From the NCBI GenBank assembly GCA_023052945.1, contig CP095495.1:1240001-1304000 (forward strand): a stretch of DNA of 64,000 bases, given 5' to 3'. The DNA is from Wolbachia pipientis. GTDB lineage: Bacteria > Pseudomonadota > Alphaproteobacteria > Rickettsiales > Anaplasmataceae. A program made the translations under genes and the position numbers. The notes beneath the pieces are model-generated. The model made no database searches, was not told the origin of the DNA, and saw only the letters and a program-made list of their open reading frames with translations. Every line of letters begins with the position of its first letter. Position 1 is the stretch's first letter. This document shows, one piece after another, positions 47,332 to 57,132 of this stretch.

Positions 47332-48804
47332 TTGATGAATGAATTAAGAAAGTTAAGCATTACACAAATGCATGATGGGCTTAAAAAGAGGAATTTTTCT
47401 GCTGTTGAGCTTATAGAAGCACACATCGATGCAGTTGAAAATGAAGAGTTAAATGCATTTATAACAAAAACCCCAGAGATAGCAATGAAAGCTGCTAAAG
47501 TTGCAGATGAATATTTCTCTAGGCAAAAAGATGATTTAATCTTGCCGCTCATGGGTATACCAGTTGGCATCAAAGATCTATTCTGTACAAAAGGAATCAA
47601 AACAACAGCATGCTCAAGAATGCTGGAAAATTTTGTTCCGACTTACGAATCTACAGTGTCTGACTTGCTTTTAAAAAGTGGAGCAGCCATGCTCGGTAAG
47701 CTTAATATGGATGAATTTGCTATGGGTTCTGCGAACACCAATAGCTATTTTGGTCCTGTTGAAAATGTGTGGGTTAGAAAAAGTGACGAAGAAAAAGTTG
47801 TTCCTGGTGGATCATCTGGTGGATCTGCAGCATCGGTTGCTGGATTTTTATGCGCTGGAGCGTTAGGAAGCGACACCGGTGGATCTGTACGCCAACCAGC
47901 AGCTTATTGTGGAGTAGTTGGAATAAAACCAACTTATGGAAGGTGCTCGCGTTTTGGTATGATTGCATTTGCGAGTTCTCTGGATCAAGCAGGAGTCATT
48001 ACTCGTTCTGTCTCTGATTCAGCATTAATGCTGGAAGTAATTTGTGGCTATGATAAAAAAGATTCAATATCGAGCAAAAAGCCAGTACCTGAATTTTCTA
48101 GCTTTATAAATGGTGATGTCAAGGGTAAGTGTATTGGTATACCAAAAGAATATAGGATGGATGGAATTTCAGAGGAAATAGTTCATAATTGGGAAAGAGT
48201 TGCTTCCTATTTAAAAGAAAATGGCGCTGAAGTTGTTGACATTACTCTGCCACATACTAAATATGCAATACCGGTTTATTATTTAATCTGTTCTGCTGAA
48301 ACTTCATCCAATCTTGCTCGTTACGATGGTGTGCGTTATGGATTAAGGGTTGATACTGATACCCTTGAAGAAATGTATTCACTAACAAGAGCAGAAGGTT
48401 TTGGTAAAGAGGTGAAAAGAAGAATTTTAATTGGCGCTTATGCGCTTTCTTCAGGTCATTATAATGAATATTACGAAAAAGCGCAGTGCATTAGAGCATT
48501 AATCAGAAATGATTTTATAAAAGCGTTTGAAAAAATAGATTACATACTTGTGCCATCTGCTCCAACAGAAGCTTTTGGCTTAAATGAAAAGCCAGATCCG
48601 CTAATTATGTGCATCAATGATGTGTTTACCGTGCCAGCAAGTCTTGCAGGATTGCCTGCTATTTCTGTTCCTGTTGGGCTTTCCAATGAGGGTTTACCAC
48701 TTGCCTTGCAAGTGATTGGAAATTATTATGACGAAGCTGGAATATTAAATGTGGCAAGTGTGATAGAGCAAAATTGTGGCAGAACAATTAGCTCTCTTAC
48801 ATAA
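47332..48804 (+). CDS. gatA: Asp-tRNA(Asn)/Glu-tRNA(Gln) amidotransferase subunit A
   Basis: GatA supplies ammonia from glutamine to convert Glu-tRNA(Gln) and Asp-tRNA(Asn). The amidase triad is visible: Lys in GIPVGIKDLFCTKG (about residue 79), cis-Ser in VVPGGSSGGSAASVAG (about 158) and the nucleophile Ser in GSDTGGSVRQPAAYCG (about 182). Length 490 residues. gatB and gatC are not adjacent. The 3' end runs into the second copy of the 450-bp repeat. Confidence 0.97.
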   Translation: MMNELRKLSITQMHDGLKKRNFSAVELIEAHIDAVENEELNAFITKTPEIAMKAAKVADEYFSRQKDDLILPLMGIPVGIKDLFCTKGIKTTACSRMLENFVPTYESTVSDLLLKSGAAMLGKLNMDEFAMGSANTNSYFGPVENVWVRKSDEEKVVPGGSSGGSAASVAGFLCAGALGSDTGGSVRQPAAYCGVVGIKPTYGRCSRFGMIAFASSLDQAGVITRSVSDSALMLEVICGYDKKDSISSKKPVPEFSSFINGDVKGKCIGIPKEYRMDGISEEIVHNWERVASYLKENGAEVVDITLPHTKYAIPVYYLICSAETSSNLARYDGVRYGLRVDTDTLEEMYSLTRAEGFGKEVKRRILIGAYALSSGHYNEYYEKAQCIRALIRNDFIKAFEKIDYILVPSAPTEAFGLNEKPDPLIMCINDVFTVPASLAGLPAISVPVGLSNEGLPLALQVIGNYYDEAGILNVASVIEQNCGRTISSLT

Positions 48805-48844
48805 TCTGTTTTCTGATAGTAATTTTACATTAAAATTTGCTAAC

Positions 48845-49301
48845 GAAAAAACTTCCTTGACAAACCCCGCCAGCCCCCTTATCATGAAAGTGAAGCTATT
48901 TTATTTAACTTCGCAATCTCTGCAGCAGATTAAAATGACAAGAAAACTTGTATTTGGCGTACTATTGTTTAATTTTTTGCACTATGTGCACCGTATGTCT
49001 TTATAAAATTTCTAGGTTTTTACCTACATAAGCTGAAACGCGCTTATAAAGCGTTCAAGACATCACCCAACGTCAAATTTTAAAATAGAGAGTGTAATGA
49101 CTAGCTACCACGGGTTTTCTATGCCTTTTTTTTCTGCCTAGTAAATTTCTTAAATATTAAAGCTAAGGTTAGTTGCCGTTTAAAAGCAGCTAAATTGCAG
49201 CGTTTAAGACTTAAAAAACGCCAATACTGAAAATAGACAATGACTAGGGCTTCTTTTGCCTTTTTTTTCGTTTGATAAATTTCTTAATGTTTGTAGCTAA
49301 A
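48845..49301 (+). repeat. 450-bp dispersed repeat, copy 2
   Basis: Nearly identical to 32577-33031, including TTGACA-N17-TATCAT (48857-48885) and a 40-codon open frame (48884-49006) that differs by one residue. It ends at GTAGCTAAA, followed by GTAACTTA and IS5 copy D. Confidence 0.85.
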
Positions 49302-49309
49302 GTAACTTA

Positions 49310-50264
49310 AGACCTGCTGAAAAAGGTGATTGAAAAAATGATGTGAGAGAGGTAGAAGAAGAATAAGCAGATCAAGTAAGGAAAAAAAATGAGCTTTAGT
49401 TACTATAATATGAAAAAATACCCAAGAAACTTTCGTAATATAACAGGTTTAACTATAGAGGAGTTCGAAAAAGTAGTGGAAAAAGTGAGGTCTGGATGGG
49501 AAAAACAGAAAAAGTGTCATGGTAGAAGATCAAAACTACCAACTCTGGAAGATAAGTTGTTTTGCGTAATTTTGTACTATCGCACTTACATAACACATAG
49601 ATTTTTAGGATGCCTATTCAATGTACACAACGCAAATGTATGTAGGTTACTTAAGAGAATAGAGCCATTACTCGCCAAAAAAGTGACTATAACAAAAGAT
49701 AGAAGTATGACGCCAGAAAAAATACTGAAGATTTTGGCTGATGTTACAGAACAGCAAATACAGAGACCAGAAGATAGTAAAAAACGGAAGAAATCATATT
49801 CAGGAAAAAAAGAACCAACACTATGAAAACTGAGATTATTATCGAAGAAGGAGGAAGAATTTTATCAGTGTCAAAGTCATACCGTGGTAGAATTAGTGAT
49901 TTCCGCATAAGGAAACAAGAAAAATATTTACCACTTGATAGCATAAAACATGCCGATTCTGGATATCAAGGTTGGCAAAAATTGCAAAGCAATGTTATAA
50001 TTCCATATAAAAAGTATCGTAAAAAGCCATTAACTCCAGAGCATAATAGAAGATTAGCATCATTTAGAATGAGAGTAGAAAACAAGATCCGAGAGATAAA
50101 GATATTTAAGATTATGTCGAATGTTTATCGCAATTTTCAGAAAAAATATAACCTGAGGTTCAATATTATTGCTGGTATTGTAAATCTTAAGCACGCCTTT
50201 TAGTTAACCTTGATTTTAGTCACCCTCCTTTCCTTTTTTTTATCGCTTGATTCGCAGCAGGTCT
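49310..50264 (+). mobile_element. IS5-family element, copy D
   Basis: A 955-bp copy with TA on both flanks (49308-49309, 50265-50266). It differs from copy B mainly by one A fewer in the coding slippery run. Confidence 0.92.
49389..50203 (+). CDS. IS5-family transposase in two frames (copy D)
   Basis: As in copy C, the A7 run splits the gene into 145 codons (49389-49826) and 126 codons (49823-50203) that overlap by ATGA. All catalytic residues are present. It has the KY variant at residues 10-11. Confidence 0.85.
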
Positions 50265-50530
50265 TATGTTAAGAGATACCGCGGTGGTATGATGTAGGGG
50301 TTGCCGAGAACTTGTCATTCCAGTCTGGAATCCAGAAAACTTAACTTTAAATAAGTGGCTGTACGATAAAGACTAGATCCCAGTGTCACGCACTGGGATG
50401 ACATTATTAGGAGCACTGGGATGACAAAAAAGGGGCTACTCGGATGACACCGTCTTGGATGGAAAGGCTGGATTCCAGACTGGAATGACATCATAGTGGC
50501 ACTGCCGTCATAAAGGAACCAGTGTCAGCT
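50265..50530. repeat. mixed palindromic repeat fragments
   Basis: Holds half of the CGTCATCCCGCT-type hairpin (AGAGATACCGCGGTGGTATGA) and several CCAGTGTCACGCACTGGGATGA-like units, some split. It fills the gap between IS5 copy D and the addB stop. No gene seen. Confidence 0.7.
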
Positions 50531-50538
50531 ACTTAGAT

Positions 50539-53196
50539 TTACAACCACTCCCCTACCCTTTCTAGCTGTTTATAGCTGTTAAATCTCAGAAAATATGGAG
50601 AGGCAATAAAAGGTGTGGAATTACTTAAATAATTAGATAAAAAACCAGGCAGATCATTTTTTAATTCTTGCATTTTGTATCTATAATTTTGTATAGAAAC
50701 AACTTTTATTTTATCATAATCAAGTTTCCAATAAGCAAGTTCTGAGACTTTTCTTTTTGTTATATGTTCTACCGCTAAGGCTTGTAAAATTAATTGCGGA
50801 AAAAACCCCGACATCACTTCTTCATTGGAAGGTGGTGAACCAAGTTTATAGTCTATAATTGCTATTTGCCCACTTGGTAGATACTCAACTCTATCACATC
50901 TTGCTGTCAGTAAAATTTCTTGTGGCCTATTCGTCATCCAAGCAGTTTCATACTGATCACAAGAACTAGCGTCACGCGCTGGAATATGAAATATCGGACA
51001 GGAAAAGCTCTTTTCCAACTCAACATAATTGCTTCGAGTCTTATCAAATTCGACAAAAGATTGAATTATCCTTTGCAGTCTTACCCACCACATATTTGAA
51101 AAATTAAACTGACTAGTCGAGAATGCTTCTCGTACAATGCTCATCAGCGACTTTTTGTTGCGTAAATATCTTGCAAGAATGTTGTGTACCATAGTGCCAA
51201 ATTCCAATATCGATGGCTTAAAATTCAAGTCTCTTAATTGTTTAAGGCCCAGTATATATTCAACGTAAAATGAATAAGGATTACGAATTAGCTTTTCTAT
51301 TGCACTGCAAGACATCACCTGCATTTTTTCTTTTCTAACTTCGGTTTGAGGTTTTGGCATAGGCTGAGTATATGGAACAGTACATTCAGGCGTATTTAAT
51401 ACCCTCAACCAATCACGATACGGCTGTTTCCCCTCCTTAAGCAGAATTTCCAAACGCTGCAATAGAATTGGTTTTCTATGGCTTAGCGATCTTGTAATAT
51501 AAACCTTACTTGCACAAAACAAATTGTGTAAAGTATAAAAAAAATACCCCTGCTCTTCTTGCGCAGAAGGAAGGTTAAATTTTTCTCTCGTAAGTGCATT
51601 CAAAAGCGGCCCTTGAAAGCTTGGCGCTTCATTAAATCCAGCGAGTATTACAACCTTGTTGTGATATAAGCTGAATTTATTCAAGTCATTTGCTACAGAG
51701 AAAAACTCTTTCTCTAAAAATAAGGTCAGAATTTGGCTATATAACTCTAAGGAGCACTTAATTTCTATACCTTCACATGCATTTGAGAAATTACAGGTAA
51801 AATTACCTATTTCACTATTTAGCTCTGAAAAATTTATACCAGATAATATATTAATACACTGCAAATGAGTTGCCACCACATCAGAAATAGGGCAATTTAT
51901 AGAGTTAAGCAAAAGATTAAGTATAGCCTCTAACTTACTGATAATAAGTAATATATCTTCTTTATATTTTAGCTTTTTATGGGCATTGATAGCATCTATA
52001 ATATCTTTAAGGCCATTTGTACTAAAGTTGCGTAATATCTCTATTTCAAATTCAGATAAAATCTGAGAGTACTCTTCTTGAGTGTAATCAAAAGTCACTA
52101 GCCTATGTTTAAGGAGCGAAAGTAATGACACACTGCTCCAATTTGAGGTCAAAACTTCGATACTATAAAGTAGGAGTGTTATATAAGGATAATTTTCCGG
52201 TATGGCACTGTGTTGCCTTGATAAACATGCTATACGAGCTGCAAGTAATTTATCAAAGACAACCAAAGAAACGTTTTCATAACCTTCATTCTCTATAATT
52301 AATGATGTCACTTGTGCTTCTTCCTCTCTGGAATCACAAGTGATGACTTCAATATTGCCAATTGATCTATCACCAACTTTGCTCAGTTCGGCAGTTGTAT
52401 CAAAAACATAGTCAGTTACTTCACTCTCTATAGTGTTCAAGCAGCTAACATCCCTTCTATCCACTTTTAAATAATCGAGCAGATCTTTCAGGCAATATTG
52501 ATAATGTTTTTTATCAAGTGATTGCCAATCTTTCTCTTTAATTTTCAAATTCAGATTAGGCAAAATTATTTTTCCAAACGGCAGGTCATATATAGCCTTA
52601 ATTAACGACTTATCCCTTCCAATTCCAACAAAGATTATATGTTGGTCTTTTTGTAAAGAGATTATCATATTGTTTATGTAATCACTCTTATGTTCTAATA
52701 TATCTACTACTCCTAAATCTTTTAAAATTTTATTCCAACTCTCAATGAGTAAGCTTATGAAATTCTCTATTTTTTTTGAATGTTCATCGAATTGATAACA
52801 ATTCATTGTTTGGGTAGATTGAAGCAATGATGGCAGGCTATAAGCTAAATCAATTGGGAAATTATCATTATTTTTTCTATTCCACTCCAATATGAATTGA
52901 ATGAGTAGCAGCATCCTCTTTGTTGGATTGATAACCTTAACTCTATCAAGATTTAATATTAAATCCTCCTCATCGATGTTCTCTAGCGAAACTATCTCTG
53001 GCAAAATTATGCATTTTTTAGCGTTATAATTCTTGAACGCACTCAGCAACGCTATTACATCCCTTTTGCAGGGAAGTATGATCTTTATCTCGGGAATTTT
53101 TTCTCTTTCATATTCAGAAAATATGTGCTGAACCAATACATTGAAAAAGGACTCATCCACGTTAACGGTAAAAACTCTTCCCACTAACAGTAACAA
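50539..53196 (-). CDS. addB: AddB-type double-strand-break repair nuclease/helicase subunit
   Basis: AddB pairs with AddA to process DNA ends for recombination. The 885-residue protein is a little short for the family. The N-terminal part is poorly conserved (helicase-like, without a clear Walker A). Conserved parts: VVILAGFNEAPSFQGPLLNA and ITRSLSHRKPILLQRLEILL in the middle. The PD-(D/E)XK nuclease is at the C-terminus (MSCSAIEKLIRNPYSFYVEY; EFGTMVHNIL; ARCDRVEY; AIIDYKLG). A segment IPARDASSCDQ near residue 735 matches the translated palindromic repeat. addA is not in the window. Confidence 0.85.
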   Translation of the reverse strand: MLLLVGRVFTVNVDESFFNVLVQHIFSEYEREKIPEIKIILPCKRDVIALLSAFKNYNAKKCIILPEIVSLENIDEEDLILNLDRVKVINPTKRMLLLIQFILEWNRKNNDNFPIDLAYSLPSLLQSTQTMNCYQFDEHSKKIENFISLLIESWNKILKDLGVVDILEHKSDYINNMIISLQKDQHIIFVGIGRDKSLIKAIYDLPFGKIILPNLNLKIKEKDWQSLDKKHYQYCLKDLLDYLKVDRRDVSCLNTIESEVTDYVFDTTAELSKVGDRSIGNIEVITCDSREEEAQVTSLIIENEGYENVSLVVFDKLLAARIACLSRQHSAIPENYPYITLLLYSIEVLTSNWSSVSLLSLLKHRLVTFDYTQEEYSQILSEFEIEILRNFSTNGLKDIIDAINAHKKLKYKEDILLIISKLEAILNLLLNSINCPISDVVATHLQCINILSGINFSELNSEIGNFTCNFSNACEGIEIKCSLELYSQILTLFLEKEFFSVANDLNKFSLYHNKVVILAGFNEAPSFQGPLLNALTREKFNLPSAQEEQGYFFYTLHNLFCASKVYITRSLSHRKPILLQRLEILLKEGKQPYRDWLRVLNTPECTVPYTQPMPKPQTEVRKEKMQVMSCSAIEKLIRNPYSFYVEYILGLKQLRDLNFKPSILEFGTMVHNILARYLRNKKSLMSIVREAFSTSQFNFSNMWWVRLQRIIQSFVEFDKTRSNYVELEKSFSCPIFHIPARDASSCDQYETAWMTNRPQEILLTARCDRVEYLPSGQIAIIDYKLGSPPSNEEVMSGFFPQLILQALAVEHITKRKVSELAYWKLDYDKIKVVSIQNYRYKMQELKNDLPGFLSNYLSNSTPFIASPYFLRFNSYKQLERVGEWL
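50957..50990. repeat. short palindromic-repeat piece within addB
   Basis: The plus-strand AGCGTCACGCGCTGGAATAT matches the arm GTGACGCTGGAATC-type sequence of the purL insert (read in the other orientation). It is translated as FHIPARDASS. The purL insert is translated as VIPARDAG. Match is short, so the assignment is tentative. Confidence 0.5.
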
Positions 53197-53291
53197 TTAA
53201 TACAATATTTTATTATATAGAAATCACTCAAAATATAAATGTGCTTGCAGTTTCTTATGCTATGATATATTAAAGTCTTTCACAATATTAC

Positions 53292-56200
53292 ATGGCAAAC
53301 ATCAGAATAGAAGTTTTTAATAAATGTGAACAAGTTGGCCGCAGATGGTTAGTCAACGTTTACTCGATTTATATACACAAAGAATTACCACCAAAGTTAT
53401 ATGAAGAAATTTGTGGGCTATTTTATAATAAGATCATACAAGATTGCCGTTATTATTTCTATAATGAAAACCTTGAAGAAGTTCAATATAACTTCATAGA
53501 ACCACAAGCAAAGTGGGGCTTGGAGATAAGCTTTTTACCTGGCATGACCGACAATGTAGGCAACACAGCAAAACAAATTATTACAGAATATTTAATAAGC
53601 AAAGGCTATATCGATCCATCTGTCATGCAAATTTCCCCCTCTGTCATTCCAGCGCGTGACGCTGGAATCTATAGATCCCAGTGTCAGGGCACTGGGATGA
53701 CGGACGAAAGGACTGGAATGACATCAATTGAGATAAAAGCAAGAAGTTCAAAATTGATTCTAAGTCAAGGGAATTTGCCAACTGAAGATGATATAAAACA
53801 AGAATTCAACCCTATCACTGAGTATTGCACACTTATCTGTAAGAACTATAGCTGGAAATATTATGGTAAATCGAATACAACACCTGGTGTCATTCCAGTG
53901 CTTGACACTGGAATCCAGTTTTCATTATACAACTGCTTGAAATTTTCTGGATCCCAGTGTCGGGGCACTGGGATGACAGAAGAGGGCACTGGGATGACAT
54001 CAGGTAGTAATGGGGCGAAATCTGTTGACCTCAATGTGAGTGACCAAGAGCTTGAAAAGATCAGCAGAGATGGAATCAATGGTAATGGCACTTTAGGGCT
54101 CTCGCTGGCAGCAATGAAAGCTATAAAGGATTACTTTAAAAAACTCGGTAGAAATCCATATGATATTGAACTTGAGTCTCTGGCACAGACTTGGTCTGAA
54201 CATTGTAAACACAATATTTTTTGCTCCCCTATTGATGAAATAAAAGACGGTCTATATGCTCATTATATTAAGCGTGCAACGCGTGAGATAAATTCTGACA
54301 TATGCGTGTCAGTTTTCTCCGACAACGCAGGAGGAATAATTTTTGATGACGATTACTTGATTGTAGATAAAGTTGAAACTCACAATAGCCCTTCAGCTCT
54401 TGATCCATTTGGTGGAGCAATGACCGGAGTGCTTGGAGTTAATCGTGATATAGTGGGTTTCGGGAAAGGCGCGGAGCCTATAATGAATACCTATTACTTT
54501 TGCTTTGCCAAAGAAGCAAAAGGCAAATTCTATAGGGATAAAGAGCGTACTAATGAGATCTTACCGCCAAAATATATAATGAAAGAAGTGATTCATGGCG
54601 TTAATGTTGCTGGTAACTGCTCTGGTATTCCAACGCAACTTGGATCAGTATATTTTGACGATAGATTTTGTGGCAAGCCATTAGTTTTTGTCGGAAGCGT
54701 TGGAATTATTCCACGCAACATAAATAACGCACCTTCACACATTAAAGGACCAAAAAATGGCGATAAGATCGTAATTATTGGCGGAAGAGTTGGAAGAGAT
54801 GGAATTCACGGCGCAACGGTTTCTTCAGAGGCTTTGTCGGGAAACAGCCCTTCAACGATTGTGCAAATTGGCGACCCCATAACACAAAAAAAACTATCCA
54901 ATGCCGTCATAAAAGCAAGAGATCTTGGTCTTTATAATGCAATAACGGATAATGGAGCAGGCGGTCTATCATCGTCCATTGGTGAAATGGGAAAAGACGG
55001 ATTTGAAGTTGATTTGAGCAAGGTTCTCCTTAAAAACGATGGTATGGCTCCGTGGGAAATATGGATATCAGAATCACAAGAGAGAATGACCTTAGCAGTG
55101 CCAGAAGAAAATCTTCCTATGTTTAAGCAAATCATGAAAAAACATGATGTGGAGGTTTGTGTGATTGGAGAGTTTAACGAAAGTGGTAAAGCTGTTGTTA
55201 AATGTCCTGAAGGGACAGTAATAATGGATATGGAAACTGAATTTTTGCATGACGGTAATCCCACAGTGCATTTACAAACAAAGCCATGGTCTAAAGCCCC
55301 CTCCCCTTTCATTCAAGTAGCTGACCAGCCAGCGTCATGCGCTAGAAATCCGTCTTTTTTAGAAGTCGAGCTAAAAGAAATGCTAAGCAGACCAAACATA
55401 CGCAGCAAAGAGTTTATAGTGGTGCAATATGACCATGAGGTTCAAGGATCGTCAATACTGAAACCACTGCAAGGCAAGGGAAGAGTATGCAGCGAAGCTA
55501 TCGTCTCAAGGCCAGTTCTTTCTTCAAACAAAGGTGTTGTAAAATCGCAGGGATTTGGCTCAAGTTATGGAGAAATTGACACTTATCACATGGCAGCATG
55601 TGCAATTGACACTGCCATACGCAACTACGTAGCTGCAGGAGGAAATATAAATCATCTAGCGTTGCTCGACAATTTTTGCTGGTGCGATGCTTATAATCCA
55701 GAAAGGTTGTGGCAACTAAAGAGAGCTGCAGAAACTTGTTATGACTTTGCAACTGCATTTAAAACACCATTCATATCCGGAAAAGACAGTATGTTCAATG
55801 ACTTCAAGGGATATGACGAAAATGGCGAGAAAGTGATGATATCTGCACCACCTTCATTACTCATTTCAGCAATTGGAGTTATAGACAATATTGAAAATGC
55901 GGTATCGCTTGACGTAAAGATGCCAGGAGACTTGATATATGTGCTTGGTACAACCCACGATGAGCTTGGCAGATCTGAATATCAGTTATATAGTGGAATA
56001 GATAATAACAACGTGCCAAAAGTTGATGCAAAGAGCGCTAGGAAGTTGTATGAGCGTTACAACCAGGCAATAAAAGATGGCATAATTGCCTCTGCAATTG
56101 CACCAAACTTAGGCGGCTTAATTATTGCTCTGGCAAAATCGCTAATTGCAGGAGACCTTGGTGCTGAAATCGATCTTTCACTAGTACCAATAGGAAAAAC

Positions 56201-56429
56201 ACAAAATACAGACATAATAAACAAGATAATAATGTTTTCTGAGTCGCAAAGTAGAATTTTGGTTACTATTGCACCACAAAATCAGCAGAGGTTTGAAGCG
56301 TTGTTTGAAGATGCTGCTTATTCATGTATTGGCAAAGTAACAGAGAAAAAGGTGCTAAACATAAAGGATGTTTTAAAAGTAAATCTGAAAGATTTGGGAA
56401 ATAGTTATTATATAGCTAAAGTAACTTAG
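53292..56429 (+). CDS. purL: phosphoribosylformylglycinamidine synthase, large type, with in-frame palindromic inserts
   Basis: FGAM synthase for purine synthesis (FGAR + glutamine + ATP to FGAM). The 1045-residue protein has an N-terminal PurS-like part, then catalytic AIRS-type domains: ESLAQTWSEHCKHNIFC, KVETHNSPSALDPFGGAMTG and GVNVAGNCSGIPTQLGSVYF. No C-terminal glutaminase domain is present, so a separate purQ is expected. Two palindromic repeats lie in frame at about residues 110-144 and 198-237, between the PurS-like part and the catalytic core. The last codons (YYIAKVT) lie in DNA shared with a repeat at 61247. Confidence 0.92.
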   Translation: MANIRIEVFNKCEQVGRRWLVNVYSIYIHKELPPKLYEEICGLFYNKIIQDCRYYFYNENLEEVQYNFIEPQAKWGLEISFLPGMTDNVGNTAKQIITEYLISKGYIDPSVMQISPSVIPARDAGIYRSQCQGTGMTDERTGMTSIEIKARSSKLILSQGNLPTEDDIKQEFNPITEYCTLICKNYSWKYYGKSNTTPGVIPVLDTGIQFSLYNCLKFSGSQCRGTGMTEEGTGMTSGSNGAKSVDLNVSDQELEKISRDGINGNGTLGLSLAAMKAIKDYFKKLGRNPYDIELESLAQTWSEHCKHNIFCSPIDEIKDGLYAHYIKRATREINSDICVSVFSDNAGGIIFDDDYLIVDKVETHNSPSALDPFGGAMTGVLGVNRDIVGFGKGAEPIMNTYYFCFAKEAKGKFYRDKERTNEILPPKYIMKEVIHGVNVAGNCSGIPTQLGSVYFDDRFCGKPLVFVGSVGIIPRNINNAPSHIKGPKNGDKIVIIGGRVGRDGIHGATVSSEALSGNSPSTIVQIGDPITQKKLSNAVIKARDLGLYNAITDNGAGGLSSSIGEMGKDGFEVDLSKVLLKNDGMAPWEIWISESQERMTLAVPEENLPMFKQIMKKHDVEVCVIGEFNESGKAVVKCPEGTVIMDMETEFLHDGNPTVHLQTKPWSKAPSPFIQVADQPASCARNPSFLEVELKEMLSRPNIRSKEFIVVQYDHEVQGSSILKPLQGKGRVCSEAIVSRPVLSSNKGVVKSQGFGSSYGEIDTYHMAACAIDTAIRNYVAAGGNINHLALLDNFCWCDAYNPERLWQLKRAAETCYDFATAFKTPFISGKDSMFNDFKGYDENGEKVMISAPPSLLISAIGVIDNIENAVSLDVKMPGDLIYVLGTTHDELGRSEYQLYSGIDNNNVPKVDAKSARKLYERYNQAIKDGIIASAIAPNLGGLIIALAKSLIAGDLGAEIDLSLVPIGKTQNTDIINKIIMFSESQSRILVTIAPQNQQRFEALFEDAAYSCIGKVTEKKVLNIKDVLKVNLKDLGNSYYIAKVT
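53621..53725. repeat. palindromic repeat inserted in frame in purL (1)
   Basis: Has CTGTCATTCCAGCGCGTGAC with its complementary GCTGGAATC arm, then ATCCCAGTGTCAGGGCACTG and GGATGAC. Read through as SVIPARDAGIYRSQCQGTGM. The purL frame is open on both sides. Confidence 0.88.
53886..54003. repeat. palindromic repeat inserted in frame in purL (2)
   Basis: GGTGTCATTCCAGTGCTTGA with ACACTGGAATCC, an AT-rich centre, then GGATCCCAGTGTCGGGGCAC and TGGGATGACA. Read through as GVIPVLDTGIQFSLYNCLKF and a second unit SQCRGTGMTEEGTGM that resembles the end of insert 1. Confidence 0.88.
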
Positions 56430-56450
56430 GTTTACAGACGATTTGATAAA

Positions 56451-56490
56451 CCGTCATCCCGCTGCTTGTTAGCGGCCGCGGCGGTATGAC
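56451..56490. repeat. hairpin repeat (CGTCATCCCGCT type), shortened
   Basis: CCGTCATCCCGCTGCTTGTT and AGCGGCCGCGGCGGTATGAC: the inner arms are present but the middle spacer is deleted. It is preceded by TATAGCTAAAGTAACTTAGG (56411-56430), which also occurs before the copy at 61295. Confidence 0.75.
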
Positions 56491-56601
56491 GTAGGAAAAC
56501 CTTTCTTGGGTAGCTATAGCATGTCAGTTCAAAATGTTTTTTGTTTTCCATTAGGTTAAATAACTCTTTCACTATGTGCAATATTTACTTAAAATAAATG
56601 T

Positions 56602-57132
56602 ATGTTATTAAATTTGATTATGTCTATTTTATCGATACTCCTGTTTATAAGTCTTTCTTTACTCAACACTTCAAATAAATTAATGATATGTGCTGCCTTA
56701 TTTGTGGGAGCTGCTTTAGTTATAAATTCAATGGTTGAATTTTATGGCAAAAGCAAAGCTAAGTACAGCTTAATAGTGTGTACAGCGCTATGTTATGTTT
56801 TTAAATGGCAAATTTTTAATTTGATGATATTGATTTCATATACTGCAATTTTAGTATCTCTTCTCTCAAGCATAATTGTTTTTGAAAAATTGAAGTCCAA
56901 GTTGAATTTTCATATGGCAAATTTCATTACTTTAATTATTGCATCAGTAATTGATAGTGCCGTTGTATGTGTTGGATTACTATACAAATTTTCTGCAGGT
57001 AAATGCTTATCAATATATATTAGAGATTTAATTTTTAAGTTTTCTTATGCGTCAGTATTAAGCATCTGCTTGTTTGTAGGAATGTATTTATTTTGCTTGG
57101 CGAACAAGAAGTATTTTAAGATTTCCACATAA
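56602..57132 (+). CDS. small integral membrane protein, possibly a queuosine-precursor-type transporter
   Basis: A 176-residue protein with about six membrane segments. The segment ANFITLIIASVIDSAVVCVG, with Asp-Ser in a membrane helix, recalls the VUT/YhhQ transporter family, but the match is weak and the protein is short. No signal peptide is needed. ATG at 56602 follows an AT-rich stretch without a clear ribosome-binding site. It could be another kind of transporter. Confidence 0.6.
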   Translation: MLLNLIMSILSILLFISLSLLNTSNKLMICAALFVGAALVINSMVEFYGKSKAKYSLIVCTALCYVFKWQIFNLMILISYTAILVSLLSSIIVFEKLKSKLNFHMANFITLIIASVIDSAVVCVGLLYKFSAGKCLSIYIRDLIFKFSYASVLSICLFVGMYLFCLANKKYFKIST

